From Distichodus sexfasciatus (Eukaryota; Chordata; Actinopteri; Characiformes; Distichodontidae): a stretch of 64,000 nucleotides of DNA. Each line of letters opens with the position of its first letter. Position 1 is the stretch's first letter. Positions 1 through 11,782 of the stretch are shown in pieces. A program made the translations under genes and the position numbers. The DNA lies in the NCBI GenBank assembly GCA_032718565.1, contig JAVGVS010000236.1, positions 1 to 64,000 of the forward strand, read 5' to 3'. The notes below the pieces were generated by a model. It was not told the DNA's origin and ran no database searches. It saw only the letters and a program-made list of their open reading frames with translations.

Positions 1-350
1 CAGTGATGCGGTAATTGAACGACGTGATTAAGTGTGTCCTTTTGTGCTGGGAATAACACCTCTCAGATGAGACAAATGCACGTTCGACAGCTCTATGCCG
101 AGCAAAATGCCTTATCTCTGCTACGGCAGGCCAGAGTGGGCCGTCCACAGGGCTTAGTTTGACTGACAGCTCATCACCGTGAAGGAACACTCGGCCCATG
201 ATTCTCGGAAGAAAGCGTCTGGAAAAGGTCAAATTCGGGTCTGCGGCGAAGAAGACAGGCTCGAACCGCGATGCGTTATTGCTCCAAAGCATCACCATCC
301 GTCTTCGGTGTTGTTAGAAGGGAGAGGGGCCATTTGAGATGCTGCGATTC
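1..350. other. unique non-coding block, possible conserved element
   Basis: This block has no reading frame of note, no simple repeats and no match to the dispersed repeat families seen elsewhere in the window. Balanced base composition with E-box-like CAGATG near 66 and many short palindromic words is compatible with a conserved regulatory element. That is inference from texture only; no alignment was possible. It could equally be ordinary unique DNA. Confidence 0.22.
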
Positions 351-434
351 CCTCTAGTGGCCGTCATTATGTAGCTACTCACATCAGGAGAATTACAGTA
401 ATGGCCTTGGCTTAAAATGAAGCTCCAGAGTTCA

Positions 435-900
435 TTAGGTAGACAAAGAGGTGGTCAGAGAGACAAAGAGGACAAGATGGAGAAGTGGGAAAGAGAAAGA
501 AAGAAAGAAGTACAGAGTGGGGGTTGGGGGGCTAAAAGAAAGAGAGAAAGAGTGGGGGGAGATTGAAGAAGAGAGAACAGAGAGAGGATCATAAGAAAGT
601 AAGAGATAGAGAGAAAGCGGTGGCAGAGAGATAGTGACATAGAGAGAACGGGGGGGAGAATAGATCGGGAAGAAGGTAGAGATAGTTAGATAGGAGTGAG
701 AGAGGGGGGAGAGAATAGATAGGGGAAGAAGGTAGAGATAGTTAGATAGAAGGGGGAGAGAGAGAGAGAGAGAGAGAGAATAGATAGGGGAAGAAGGTAG
801 AGATAGATAGAAGGGAGAGAGAGAGAGAATAGATAGGGGAAGAAGGTAGAGAGAGTTAGATAGAAGGGAGAGAGAGAGGGGAGGGGGGGAGTCTAAAGCT
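435..900. repeat. GA-rich minisatellite
   Basis: The + strand is almost pure purine. From about 657 a unit of roughly 50-60 bp is repeated about four times: each carries TAGATAGGGGAAGAAGGTAG, a GATAGTTAGATAGAAGG stretch, then a variable (GA)n spacer. Copies are near 657-710, 714-776, 778-826 and 827-885. The length of the GA spacer differs between units, as expected for slippage plus unequal exchange. The long leucine/serine-rich frames on the minus strand here are an artefact of the repeat. Confidence 0.85.
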
Positions 901-1612
901 TCTTGGCCCATCATAAAGCTAAAAACCGAGAACACTTCTATTTTAAAGCAGTTGTGTCGTACAAAAGTCATTTCTATTGTATTTCTGTCCAATAAAATGC
1001 TTTAAATATCAGTTTTTGCATGGTTTAGTGTACATGGATATAGTTTTTTGTACCTTCTCATGCACATTGTGGTATTAATGACACAGCCTGTGTTTCCATC
1101 TAGGAACAGAAACTGCTGGTGAAGTGCTTAACGCACTAAGAACGTGTGGAAAAGAAAACAATTTGTTCAACATTAAATAACTGAATTTTGTTCAATATTA
1201 TAATTATTACTAAATATTACAGACTTTGTCACAAAGCAGCTTAACAAGTCTCTGCCACTAATGAGCAAACCTTGAGTGACTGTGGTAAGAAAAAAGACAC
1301 ATTAAGGAAATAATAAGTAAAAAATATTTTCTTTTTACTTATTATTTAATCATTTATTAATTACTTTCAATTATTTATTAATTGAATTAATGTCAGATGT
1401 GGGTAAATTTCTCAGACATATTAAAGAACGTGGTTAAGTACACCCAGAATTTTTCTAGAAGGTTTCTATTGACATATTTTTATTGTGGGGAAACAGTAAT
1501 TATAAAGGTTCACAAGGCTTCAAGTTAAAATGGTTATATCAAGACTTAACGTTAAAACAGAAAGAATTAATTAATATACCTTTTATGATAGTAACCAATC
1601 AGCCAAAAAATC
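901..1612. other. unique AT-rich DNA, nothing recognised
   Basis: AT-rich sequence without a plausible exon, RNA gene or recognisable repeat. Short A/T runs only. Confidence 0.5.
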
Positions 1613-1660
1613 CAATAATAATAATTATTATTATTATTGTTGTTATTGTTATTGTTATTA
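1613..1660. repeat. ATT/GTT trinucleotide microsatellite
   Basis: An AAT/ATT run grades into GTT and ATT units. It explains the isoleucine/valine-rich frame over this stretch, which is not a gene. Confidence 0.85.
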
Positions 1661-1917
1661 TATTTTTCCCATATAAAATATTATAGGATTCCATATTGTA
1701 TAAAACATTTAAATTCTCAGATATAGTATTAAAATATGAAACTATAATAACATTAGCTATTGGATTTTTATTCCAACAACATTCTTGTCAAAGCTTGCCT
1801 AGTCTTGCCTCTGTCGTGGCACTGCCAGTCTAAAAATGTTCATTTGAAACAACTTTGTAATGTCCATAATAAAAAATCAAAAAAGGTTTTAAACACCAAA
1901 GTCCAGAATGTCTTATA

Positions 1918-2281
1918 CAGTGGCAGATTAGGCCATTTTGGGCCCAAAAATACAGGCATGGTGCAGCTACACACACACACACACAAACAAGTAGGCCATC
2001 AGCATTTAACCTTGACGAAGAAGAGGGTGAGGGTGAAGCTACGGCACACAGTCAATAAAAATGTGCCTAGTGAACAATGATCGGAATGGTCTCGCAAAGT
2101 TTGTTCAGTTTTATCTTCGCGTCTGACCACTGCCAACGTCAAAAAACTTGTCAGAACTCGACAGCTTAAACACGGTTTTGAAGTGTTCATAGTGGAAGGG
2201 GGAGGTCTGATTTGGGGAGCCCCTACAGGTTCAAGGCCCCGGGAAATCACCTAGAACTGCCTAATTACAGAACCACCTCTG
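1918..2281. mobile_element. hAT-like non-autonomous element with 8-bp target duplication
   Basis: The left end starts CAGTGGCAGATTAGGCC; the right end, read in reverse, starts CAGAGGTGGTTCTG, fitting the CAG-rich termini of hAT elements. The 8 bp on the left (GTCTTATA, 1910-1917) and on the right (ATCTTATG, 2282-2289) match at 6 positions, as expected for an aged 8-bp hAT target duplication. A short CA repeat lies inside (1971-1985). No transposase is encoded. The boundaries come from the ends and the duplication together; assignment to hAT is inference from these two traits. Confidence 0.58.
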
Positions 2282-2439
2282 ATCTTATGTCAATTTTACA
2301 TCTCCAATATACACCTCAGTATATACTGTAGAACAGCCGTTTATTTAACAGGCCTCGTTACCGTTGTGTCTCACCACAAGATGGCAGGGCATAGCCACTG
2401 ACGCCCAGAAGGTTACATAACTTGGCTTGGGCTTCTTTT

Positions 2440-3260
2440 CGGAAAACCTCCTGCCTCTTTAAGAGACGAGAAAACGACAGAAAATGGCAGCGGCTCTCTC
2501 GTTAAGTCTAATTCGATACAGGCTTATCTAAAAAAGCTTGTGGCTTATAACATAAGACAGTAAAAAGGCCCCGTAAAAGCCCTTTAAAAAGTCTCATGAT
2601 TGCGAGTAAATCTCGGTGTCTTTCAGATACAGACTGTAGCTGGGGGTCGGGGTGACTATAAAAACTGTCTCTGGGTATTTTCATCTTGCAGGCCAGCTGT
2701 TAGAATGGGAGGAGAGAGATAAACGGAGCGATAGACGGGTTCCTTTTTTGCAAGGGCCACATTGTCTGGACCCTAGTCTCTCTCTCTCTCTCTCTAGCTC
2801 TCTCTCTCTCTCGCTCTCTCTCTTTCTCCTTATGTATAAATGGGCATCTCAGGGCCCCTGAATGGAGGAGTTGTGGCTGTGGGAGGCTCGGTTGCCTTTG
2901 AAAACGTCCTGGACCTCAGCACGCAGGACAGTGAAAAATAATGGCGGTGAAAGTCAAATGAATATCGTTCCAAGCAGATGTTCTGCCAAAGTTCACAAAG
3001 GCTGTACGGGCGCACTGAATGGCAGCAAGTGCAGGAGAAATCCAGTCAAATGTCCACAGAAAACGTGCTTGTACAGTTGAGCCAAGCAAATTGCAAAATG
3101 AGACTTATAAAAGATTCATCTTCTGTAAGCGAAGAGGATTCTCATCCAGACCTTTTTATGACTGTTTTGCGTTTGTCTTATTCCTTTATTTACATGCGAC
3201 TAACAGGATTACGAGACACATTTCACTTTTCATTTGATAAGGGCTAATGAGGGGTTATGA
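2440..3260. other. unique blocks, possible conserved non-coding elements
   Basis: Two stretches (about 2440-2640 and 2860-3260), separated by the CT repeat at 2776-2830, are free of dispersed repeats and have a dense, non-repetitive texture with TTTAAGAG, TTATAA and homeodomain-like words. They could be regulatory. No exon with good splice sites was found in them. The frames of 60-90 residues here show no recognisable domain. Confidence 0.22.
2776..2830. repeat. CT dinucleotide microsatellite
   Basis: An interrupted (CT)n run of about 50 bp with single AG and CG interruptions. Confidence 0.9.
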
Positions 3261-4710
3261 TTAAAGAGAGCTTGTGTGAGAGACACATTTATTGCACATT
3301 TATTGGTGTCGGTTATGATGACTGATGCTCACAGTAGAGGCAAATCTGATTATAAAAGCAGAATGACGTTATGACAGATCTACGTTCTCCACTTAATACG
3401 CTTGTCTGTGTGCATGTGTGTGTTTGGTATAATGAGTAATTCTAATCATTCATGACAGCTCTCAAGCCATTCACTGCTAACAGATGTTTGTTAGTGTGTG
3501 TTTATGTGTGAACCGGGGGATAACCGTTTATTTTTAAATGTGTCAAGAGTTCAAAAGGTGAAGACTGTCACACACTGTGTATATTTTACACCCCTATATG
3601 GCACTCTAGCTGAACCGTTAAAAAAAATGATGTTCCAGTGTCCTCCCGGCAAGCACCAAGGGAGCCCCAGGGTGGGCACGGGTTCATTTTTCAGGGTCAC
3701 TCAGACTGCATTCTCCTCTCTCTCCCACCATCTTGTCACCTCTGATGTGAAGCAAATCCATCCAGCACGCAGAGAGCTGCGGACTTCGACACTTTGGCTA
3801 ACTTTGCAGCAAGGCCCCTGGTAATAGCTGACTGCATGCAATATTTAATAGTCCACTTGCACTCATTTACTGGATGAAACATTAAGGACTTGGTGGAACT
3901 TTAGTAACGAGTCTACATCCCTCTGAACGAGAAAGTGGATGGCTTTGCAATGATGTGTTTACCAGCTCAGTAAAATCTCGACTAAGGTTAATACTCAAAT
4001 TTTGCAAACGGAAATGTGCATATTATATTAAAATATGAGTCAATGTGCCTCACAATGGGTTTTGATGCCACTGAAAAAAATTAGATGATAACAGCTTGCT
4101 TCTCATGTCTGACCCTCTTCTTGGATCACAGCAAATAGAAAGGTGAATTAAATCTAAATTCATTCCACATGATTTTTTTTGGTAAAAGATATCTCAAGAG
4201 TATGTTTCAGGGGAGAGGCATGAAGAGGAAAATGGCAAGCACATCAATGCAGCTAAGGAGAGTGTTCTAGTAAATGAAACATATTGAATGGTTATGATGT
4301 GTTTCCTAATTAAATCCATTTGTCAATGTTGTAGTTGAGCAAGAAACCACAATTACACTTTATGTCAGAGAATTTGGCTGCTTGTACAACACTGTATTCC
4401 ACAGTAACCATAAAGTGTTTAGGACCAGAGTATAGTTGATGGGCTCATGAGAGACGTTCTGGGTTTTCTCACTAATTCTGTTAAGTGCATGACCTAAACT
4501 GTTAGCAGAAAAAGTTAGCAGAATTTGTGCCAGCAGTTGCTTTATATATATGGGACTTAGAATAAGTGCCTGCAAGTGTCTGTTAAAAAATATAATGTGT
4601 ATTTGGGGAAGAAGGTTTCCAAAGTTAGTTTTTTGTTGTTGTTTTTTTTAAACTTTTCCTCCACTTTATTTGAAGGACAAATATTTTACTTTTGACTTAT
4701 CTACGTTTAG
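3261..4710. other. unique DNA, nothing recognised
   Basis: No repeat family, RNA gene or convincing exon was seen. A 108-residue frame at 3498-3824 has no recognisable domain and no clear coding bias. Confidence 0.45.
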
Positions 4711-4890
4711 AGGGCAGCTGGTAGTATAATGGTTAGGGAATGTGCACCGTGATCAGAAGGTCGACAGTTCTAACCCCAGACTGGTAAAGGTACCACTGAG
4801 GTACTCATGAGGATGGTACCGTCCCCAGGCACTGCCCATGTCAGCTGCCCACTGCTCCTTCACAGATGGGTCAAATGCAGAGGTCTAGGG
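4711..4890 (+). mobile_element. S1 tRNA-derived SINE, 3' truncated
   Basis: The tRNA-like head has an A-box-like TGGTAGTATAATGG (4719-4732) and a decayed B box near 4768-4778. It is followed by the family body: the TACCACTGAGG, ACTCATGAG, CCCACTGCTCCTTCACAG and GGGTCAAATGCAG blocks. The usual AATCACTTACTTTCA 3' tail is missing. It is the first of about 14 copies of this family in the window. Confidence 0.85.
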
Positions 4891-4894
4891 TGCA

Positions 4895-5056
4895 ATTGGT
4901 AGCCAGGGGCAGATTAAGGTGTACATGGTGCCCCAGGCTAAATTTTCTGGTAGCCCCACCCTCCGGGCTTATTTTAATGGATTGATATTTTTACTTGCCA
5001 ATCAGGGGCCCACTGGCAGGCTGGCGCACATGGGGGGGCCCTAGGCTTCAGCCATA
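4895..5056. mobile_element. transposon fragment with GGGGCCC-rich ends
   Basis: CAGGGGCAGATTAAGG at the left and repeated GGGGCCC and GCCCC words resemble the ends of the element at 1918-2281 and similar fish DNA elements. It lies between two SINEs. Assignment is tentative. Confidence 0.3.
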
Positions 5057-5060
5057 TCTA

Positions 5061-5302
5061 GCCTGTTGGTAGCGTAACGGTTGGGGAGTTCACCCCGCAA
5101 TCAGAAGGTCGCTGGTTTAAATCCTGGACTGATAAAGGTACCAGTGAGGTATTCGTGAGCAAAGCACTGTTCCCAAGTGTTGCCCGTGGTAGCTGCCCAC
5201 TGCTTCTTCACAAATGGTTCAAATGCGGAGGTCACATTTCGTTGTGAGTGCTGTGCTGTGGTGTATTCACAATGACAAATAATCACTCACTTTCACATTA
5301 AA
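5061..5302 (+). mobile_element. S1 tRNA-derived SINE, near full length
   Basis: It has an A-box region TTGGTAGCGTAACGG, a B-box region CTGGTTTAAATCCTGG, the conserved body and the complete 3' tail ending AATCACTCACTTTCAC. The body order matches the other copies (40576, 63171). It is diverged, so probably old. Such elements are transcribed by RNA polymerase III and mobilised by a LINE; no activity can be inferred here. Confidence 0.88.
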
Positions 5303-7120
5303 AGCTATTAAAAAATAAACCAGAGTAAACTACTTCTACACTGCCCTTGAAGCTCACAGTGCATGCTACATTTTTTAACAGTTAAACTTGGTGGTTGCTG
5401 ATGGCTACTAGTATAGCAGATAAAGATTATAAAGAAAAATATAAAGATAAAGTTAAAGAAAAGTTTTCTCTTCAGAGCTTCACTGGCTGTATCTCAAATT
5501 CATCTCTTGTTCTTAATCACACTTAATCAGTGCTTTAAAAAAAATCCATGCAATCTGTGAAAGCAAGTGTGCAACACAACAACATATGGGTGTTAAAAAT
5601 AAATCGTACCTTTTAGATACATAAGTACTTTTAAAGGCAGAAAAAACAATATTTTGACTCAAGTAGCAGACTGAGGACACAACCTCTACATTACTGTAGG
5701 TGCAACTCAATCAGATCATGGCATAAGTTTTAAGACTGTACGCAAGAGGATAAAATGTATTGATCTTCATCTGAATCGTTGAAAGTGATAAAAAAAAATC
5801 ACGGATTGAACTTCAATCCAGCCTTTGTCAATCCAGAAAAGGCTCCAAAAAGTTGACAACTTATAATTAAATATTCATCTTTCCTTAAACCAATGTCACA
5901 ATGCTGGGTCTTGCAGCTTATTTTCTGGCTCTATGTAAAAAAGACACTCAAATTAAAGTAACAAGCAAGGCTAAATAAAAAATCCACTGGTTTTAGAGAA
6001 AAGAGTTTAGTTTTTTGCTTAAATTTGTCACGTAGATTTCTCAAAAAGGCAAAAGATATCTGATGCAATGTTGGTGTGTAGCGATATATATCTTATGAAG
6101 CAAGTTAAACAGCAGCGATCTGCTCCCAGCAGTCTGTCTCTATCCTCATATCTTGTTTGAAGTACTTTTTGGAATATCATCAGGCTAAATTCACGACATG
6201 ATTCCTGCCTTTCTGGTTGTAAAGTCTGATGTAACTCATCTTAGCCTCCGGGTCTCTTCTTAGAGATCACATCACATACCTACTTATCCAACATTTCATT
6301 TGGCCTTAGCATCTTAACCCCATGAAATCCAAACCTACGGATGGCCGGCCACTCCAACTCTAGTGTTCAGCTTGTTCTGATAAGTTGCTTGTAAATAAAA
6401 CTAAAGGAAAGAATTGAACTCTATTAAACATCTAAGAGCATTGCTGATTTGGAATTCACCAAACTGTGTAACTCACCCTGACCAGAGAGCCACATAATTT
6501 GGCATATTTGTTTCTCATAACAAAGCTTGCCAACGCCCTTAAGCCATCTTCTAAGTCTATTGTGAGTTCGTGAGCTGATCCGGGAGCTGAACACACTCTT
6601 CCAGTGTTCGAATGTTCAAGATACTGCATGCCTTCGTAGAAAGCTCTTGCAGACAAGATGAGGGAACACCCTTGATTCATTTATTGGTCTTGGTTTGGAC
6701 TGAACTCAGTCATTCGTCAAGAAATACTAAAAGCTTTATGTAATAAGTCTGTAAGCCTACAGCATGCCTAAACAATCATTTTCTCTCGAGACAGATTGAC
6801 GCCGCAGTGTGAGGTGTGAACTTTTGTTTTCACGGTCTCAGGGTTCCAATTGCAGCTCCACCTCCCCAAGCGGGGCATCCAAGTGTTCTCAGGCCCCAAT
6901 ATGTTCACCATGGCAGTATGAAGACAAAGCTCTTCTGGGCAGGAGGCAATTTAATGCTTGCAGGGGCAAACAGTGCCAAAATATATTTATTTGAGCACTC
7001 TACTTTAGTATTATTGTACTTTTGCTTTGAAGTCAGGGGGTGAAGTTTGATTACCGAAGTGGGTTTGTCACAGGAAAAAAACAAACCACAGGAAATTGCT
7101 TCTCTTCCGTCATTTATCAC
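5303..7120. other. unique DNA, nothing recognised
   Basis: No dispersed repeat or exon could be supported. A 74-residue minus-strand frame at 6456-6680 and overlapping frames near 6810-7120 show no domain. Confidence 0.4.
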
Positions 7121-7124
7121 TACA

Positions 7125-7262
7125 GTTGCTGTACATTACCAATTACAGAGACAGTTTGCCTGGAGTAATTTGGGGTTAAGCGTCTTGCTCAAGGGCTTAA
7201 TCTTGGTAGCGCTGGACTTAGGGCTGAGCCAGACCCAAGCCCACAAACTGTTGGTTTGAAGA
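7125..7262. mobile_element. SINE/L2-related fragment
   Basis: It contains AATTTGGGGTTAAGCGTC, then TTGCTCAAGGG, the hallmark of a widespread fish repeat that recurs here at about 34655, 50675 and 61230. It is partial and diverged. Confidence 0.5.
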
Positions 7263-7337
7263 CCTCAGAATGCATGTAACCTTTTTTTAAACAGTCGAAG
7301 TTTAATGATAGTTGCAACTACACCAGATAAATATATT

Positions 7338-7740
7338 AAAGGTCCCATATTATAAAAAAAGCACTTTTTCTGTTCTTTGGTCATCCATTGGTAGAACTGC
7401 TAGCACTTCCTGATCCACCATGTTTTCTTGCAAGCGCTAGCGTTTGAATAGCAATAAAGAAGACTAACAGTGGAGTGTTGCATTGAATATCTATGGCTGT
7501 GTTTATGGTCTGTTAGCAACAGCCATGTCGATTATTTTCACGTGAGGTAAACTATCGTTGTGTTGTTCCGGATTGAAAGAGACTGAAAAAAAGGGGTAAA
7601 GAGGCAGGCGAAAATGCCTAATTTGAGAGGTATTTTCAGCAAACTACTTGTAAATACATGTTTAGTTGAGCTCATAGATCTGTTTTAACTTGTTGAAAAA
7701 AATTTAATGGATATATGTGCCTATACAATAAATATAGGAA
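7338..7740. mobile_element. degenerate dispersed repeat (possible DNA element fragment)
   Basis: It starts AAAGGTCCCATATTAT, a terminal motif that I associate from memory with fish non-autonomous DNA elements. No matching inverted end was located on the right. Tentative. Confidence 0.3.
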
Positions 7741-7747
7741 CATATAG

Positions 7748-8000
7748 AGAGTTCATAGCATAATGGTTTGAGAGTTAGCCCCGTGATCGGAGGTTCACTG
7801 GTTTAAGTCCCAGACTGGTAAAGGAACCACTGAGGTACTCATGAGCAAGGTACTGTCCCCAAGCACTGTTCTCTGGGCACTGCCAAAAAAGTTGCCCATT
7901 GCTCCTTCACGGGTGGGTCAAATGAAGAGGTCACCATTAAGATGTGATGCACTGTGCTGTGCTGTGTTCACAATGACAAATAATCACTCATTCACACAAT
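7748..8000 (+). mobile_element. S1 tRNA-derived SINE
   Basis: All landmarks of the family appear in order: tRNA-like head with TTCACTGGTTTAAGTCC, TACTCATGAGCAAGGTAC, the CCCATTGCTCCTTCAC block and the 3' tail ATGACAAATAATCACTCA. It lies just upstream of a family A element. Confidence 0.87.
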
Positions 8001-8066
8001 ATAACAAAGAATAGTATATATAGATCTCTCTCCACAGCTTCTTCTCCAGAGCTTCCTTGACCATAT

Positions 8067-8711
8067 GTGACTCCGCACGGCAAAACCAGTCGCTTGTTGC
8101 GAATATTCAAAATTGAGTTATTATGTTTTCATGAAAGGGCATAAATCAACCTTCAAAATGATACCTATATCGAATGGATCGGAAGACGAATGACTGAGAT
8201 ATCAACATTCAAAAGAGTCGGGTTTCTCCTGTCACGCCAAGTGAGAAACGGAGAAATCTGCCGTCGAAGTTGACTATTGACGTAGCACTCACAGACGCTT
8301 GGTGCGGTCGCAGCTACGTTAGTATTTACGGTAGCCTACGCTGCATTCACAGCCGTGCGGATAGCCTACCTGTGTTAGGTTAACTGAACTCGGGAGACGA
8401 AGATGGATTCCAGACAAATATCTTCATGCTAATCAACGAGTGGATTTACCGTAAATATTGAAGTAGAGCGGTCAAAACAGAACCTTTTAACATTCTGCCG
8501 GAATTGAATTCCTCACCTCAAGAAAGTCACGTTTTTAGGGTAAGGGTAAGTTTTTCAGCGAAATGTATTCACAACAGTACAGTATAGACCTTCCACTGTT
8601 TCAAAACACTAAAAACAAAAATTCCAAAATTTTACCCCACGCAACATAAACGCTCGTTTTTCTCGGAAACCTCCGTTGCGACAAGCGACTGGTTTTGCCG
8701 TGGAGGGTCAC
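8067..8711 (-). mobile_element. family A inverted-repeat element, full length copy A1
   Basis: The terminal inverted repeats are about 35-38 bp. The left end reads GTGACTCCGCACGGCAAAAC and the right end is its near complement, closing with GGGTCAC. The 4-bp ATAT immediately outside on both sides (8063-8066, 8712-8715) looks like a target duplication. The interior is non-coding and AT/GC mixed, with a block present in the four other copies (41.8, 46.6, 57.6, 60.5 kb). It is a non-autonomous DNA transposon. Orientation is opposite to the other four copies. I do not assign a superfamily. Confidence 0.85.
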
Positions 8712-8715
8712 ATAT

Positions 8716-10557
8716 CTGTAATCCATGTTTTAGATTTTCTCAATAAAGAAAGGTATTGTGGTGAATGTTCACTTTGCATAATAAACATCATCAAATAATT
8801 CATGTTCCATCATAAGAAAGCAGACTAAAGTGTGTAAACAGGGACAATGCTAGAAAGTTTAAATTTAAGATTGAAGGTTGAAGAATATAATATTGCTACC
8901 CTCCTCTCCAACCAAAGCAAAGGATAACAAATCTACTGGTGTGAAACAGCTATAATACACACAACTGCTGATCTATAATACAACTAAGCGTTGACATTAC
9001 GATAACAGAATTAACTTTTGAATACTTATGTATTTTTAAAAAATGGAACTTACATTTAAAGCAACCCTGGATGCCTCAAATGTTCTTATTACAGGGAGAG
9101 TGTAAACCTATGTTTGAGGGTCTTGTTCAGAGAGTCAGTGGCGGTAGTGCTGGAGGTTCCTACACTCCACATGTATGAGGGAGTATTTATTAGTAGACAA
9201 ATAATTGAGAGCAATTTTCACCTTCAAGACTCATGCTGCAAAATAACACCTAGAAGCACTCTCTGTTGCACTTCTACGGTATGGTTTATGTATTTAGGAA
9301 CACAGAAAAAGGAGAATGTCTGGCCCATGGAGGAATAAGAGGGCACTCTTCAGCCTCTATAACAGGGGCATTAGGTTTGGAGAAGGAGGAGGAGGGAGGA
9401 AGCTGCTGGGAAAAGAGAACACAAAGTGGAAGGACACAACAGGGAATCTTACAGATACAGACTTTCTCTAGATAAGCTGAGGTTTTCAGTTTGTGCTAGT
9501 TTCTTGTTTAAGAGAAACTATTTTTGTAGCGGGAACACAAGGGGGTTGCTTTGGACTTGTGGAATAACTAAAGAGATGTTGGAAAAGAAAATGTATCAAT
9601 TTATAAAAGTGTATTAGGAGACAGGGGGGTCCTGTGAGAGCAGGAGGTCTCAGGGCTCCACCTCCATGCAGCGCTCACACACACAGACACAGAACATCTT
9701 AATACGTGCTGTAATGTCTGAAATTTCCCAAGACATCCTATATGGTTTATTTTGAGTTTCTGTGTTCTTTTTATATTGGGCCATCTTGTATAAATGAAAT
9801 ATTCATTTGATCATAAACAAATGATGGAGGGACAAGGTTTTAAGAAACAACTTCTGTGGCAGGAGGGGTTTGAGTCGTTGATGAAAAGCTCTTGGATCTC
9901 CAGGGCTGCCATGGTGGTGGACAAGGGAGCCAGAGCTGTGCTGAGTTCTCACTAATAATTTACACGAACATTCATGTGGTGATGCTGCAACATACTCCGG
10001 CAAGGAAGAATGTGTGCAGTGCCAGAGAGAGCACAAGAAGGAGTGTGCTTTTCTTTTCTGAAGGCGAGTTAGCCCACTTTAATTGATGTTGTTAGAGGAA
10101 ATCATTGTCAGATCATATTTACTCCTGAGTCACATTAGACTGTACTTTATTTACTGATAAAAATGAGATTAAAAAAAAAAAAGGAATTAGGATCAGTTAA
10201 GGTTGTTTTCAAAGGCTTACCACATCCAGTTTGTGCAGGCTTTACCTCGTCCTCAACCGAGCTGAGAGGAAGCCCTCCTGGCCTGTGCGAGCAGTCGGAT
10301 TGGAAGCCGCACACAAAACCCAGCTGGAAGCCCAGCAGAAACGCCAGATCTGGCCTGCCAAATCCAGCTCTGCGGTAGGAGGGTGAGAAGGCAGCAAACA
10401 AGCTCAAAATATGAAGAAATCCAACTTGAGACTGGCTAATGGTGGATCTCTAAGGATCTAGGCACGAGGACATTGTTACTGTTGTCAGCCTGAGTTCTTC
10501 AGTCAACTCCATTCCATGGGTTACTGCTGCTTTGGGATTGACTGGGTTGAACCTTTA
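8716..10557. other. unique DNA, nothing recognised
   Basis: No repeat family or convincing exon. A run of about 12 A at 10170 is the only low-complexity feature of note. Confidence 0.4.
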
Positions 10558-11405
10558 GTTAAGTAGAAATAAATGTCACACAATTAAAAAGTTTGATCAA
10601 CCATTGAAATACTTATTGAGTAAAAGTAATGACATAACAGAAGCTAACAGTTTTATTACAAGCATTTGCTTGTGTAAATAAGGTTTTTAAGTTATGCTTG
10701 TCTAAAAACGTATGGGCTTTAATTTGCTTGTTTATGACATGTGATGCCAATTCTGAATTAACTTTAAATCACAAACCATCACAAACCAGATTTTGCATCA
10801 TCAGTTACACAAAAGCCTGTAAAGGTTGATTTCATGTTTTCAGTATCAGCTGCCTAAAGTAAAAATGTGCAGTTTAGTCAGTGTGGATGCAATTAGGATA
10901 CAAAATATAACATTTAAAAGTATTAATTGCTGTTATAAATGTACTGGAGTACAACATAAAAGACTTGCATTGTTAAGTAGAAATAAATGTCACACAATTA
11001 AAAAGTTTGATCAACCATTGAAATACTTATTGAGTAAAAGTAATGACATAACAGAAGCTAACAGTTTTATTAAAGTATTTGCTTGTATAAATAAGGTTTT
11101 TATTAGCGTTATGCTTGACTAAAACTCATGGGCTTTAATTTGTTTAGTTTATGACATGATGCTAATTCTGAATTAACTTTTAAATCACAAAACTAGTCAC
11201 AGCAACCAGATTTTCTTTTGTATCATCAGTTACACAAAAACCTGTAAAGGTTATTTCCCATGTTTTTCAGCATTTCAGCTGCCCAAAGCTAAAAAAATGC
11301 AGTTTAGTCAGTGTGATGCAATTAGACACAAAATATAAATATTTAAAAGTATTAATTGTTGTTATAAATGTACTGGAGTACAAACATAAAAGACTTGTAT
11401 GGTTG
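10558..11405 (+). repeat. 414-bp direct tandem duplication, two copies
   Basis: GTTAAGTAGAAATAAATG recurs at 10558 and 10972, and the following roughly 410-430 bp are homologous along their whole length. Copy one spans 10558-10971 and copy two 10972-11405. They differ by scattered substitutions and small indels, so the duplication is not recent. The unit is AT-rich with no gene. Confidence 0.88.
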
Positions 11406-11645
11406 TAATCACGAGACAGTGAATCTTCATATTACATATTATTGGCCAATATTAGCAATACTACTTAAAAAGTCCTAGAACTCAAAAATAATACTTAAGT
11501 ACAATAAATCAAGGAAGGCTTTATTGCTTATTGCTAACTATTGGTGTTGGAAGTAATGAGTTAAACAACAAGGCAATTACAGTAATGTATTATTTTTTGC
11601 TGTAACGCAGTAATGTAAGGCATTACTAATACATTTTCAGTAATA

Positions 11646-11743
11646 ATATTATATTATATTATTATATTATATTATATTATATTATATTATATTATATTAT
11701 ATTATATTAATATTATATTATATTATATTATATTATATTATAA
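11646..11743. repeat. ATTAT pentanucleotide microsatellite
   Basis: About 19 copies of ATTAT with one phase slip near 11706. Confidence 0.92.
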
Positions 11744-11782
11744 CTTGTGTTACAACACACTTTTACTCAGAAATTTAAAGTT

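Noticed and set aside
435..992. 185-residue minus-strand frame rich in Leu, Ser and Pro
   Set aside because: Translation of the complementary strand of the GA minisatellite.
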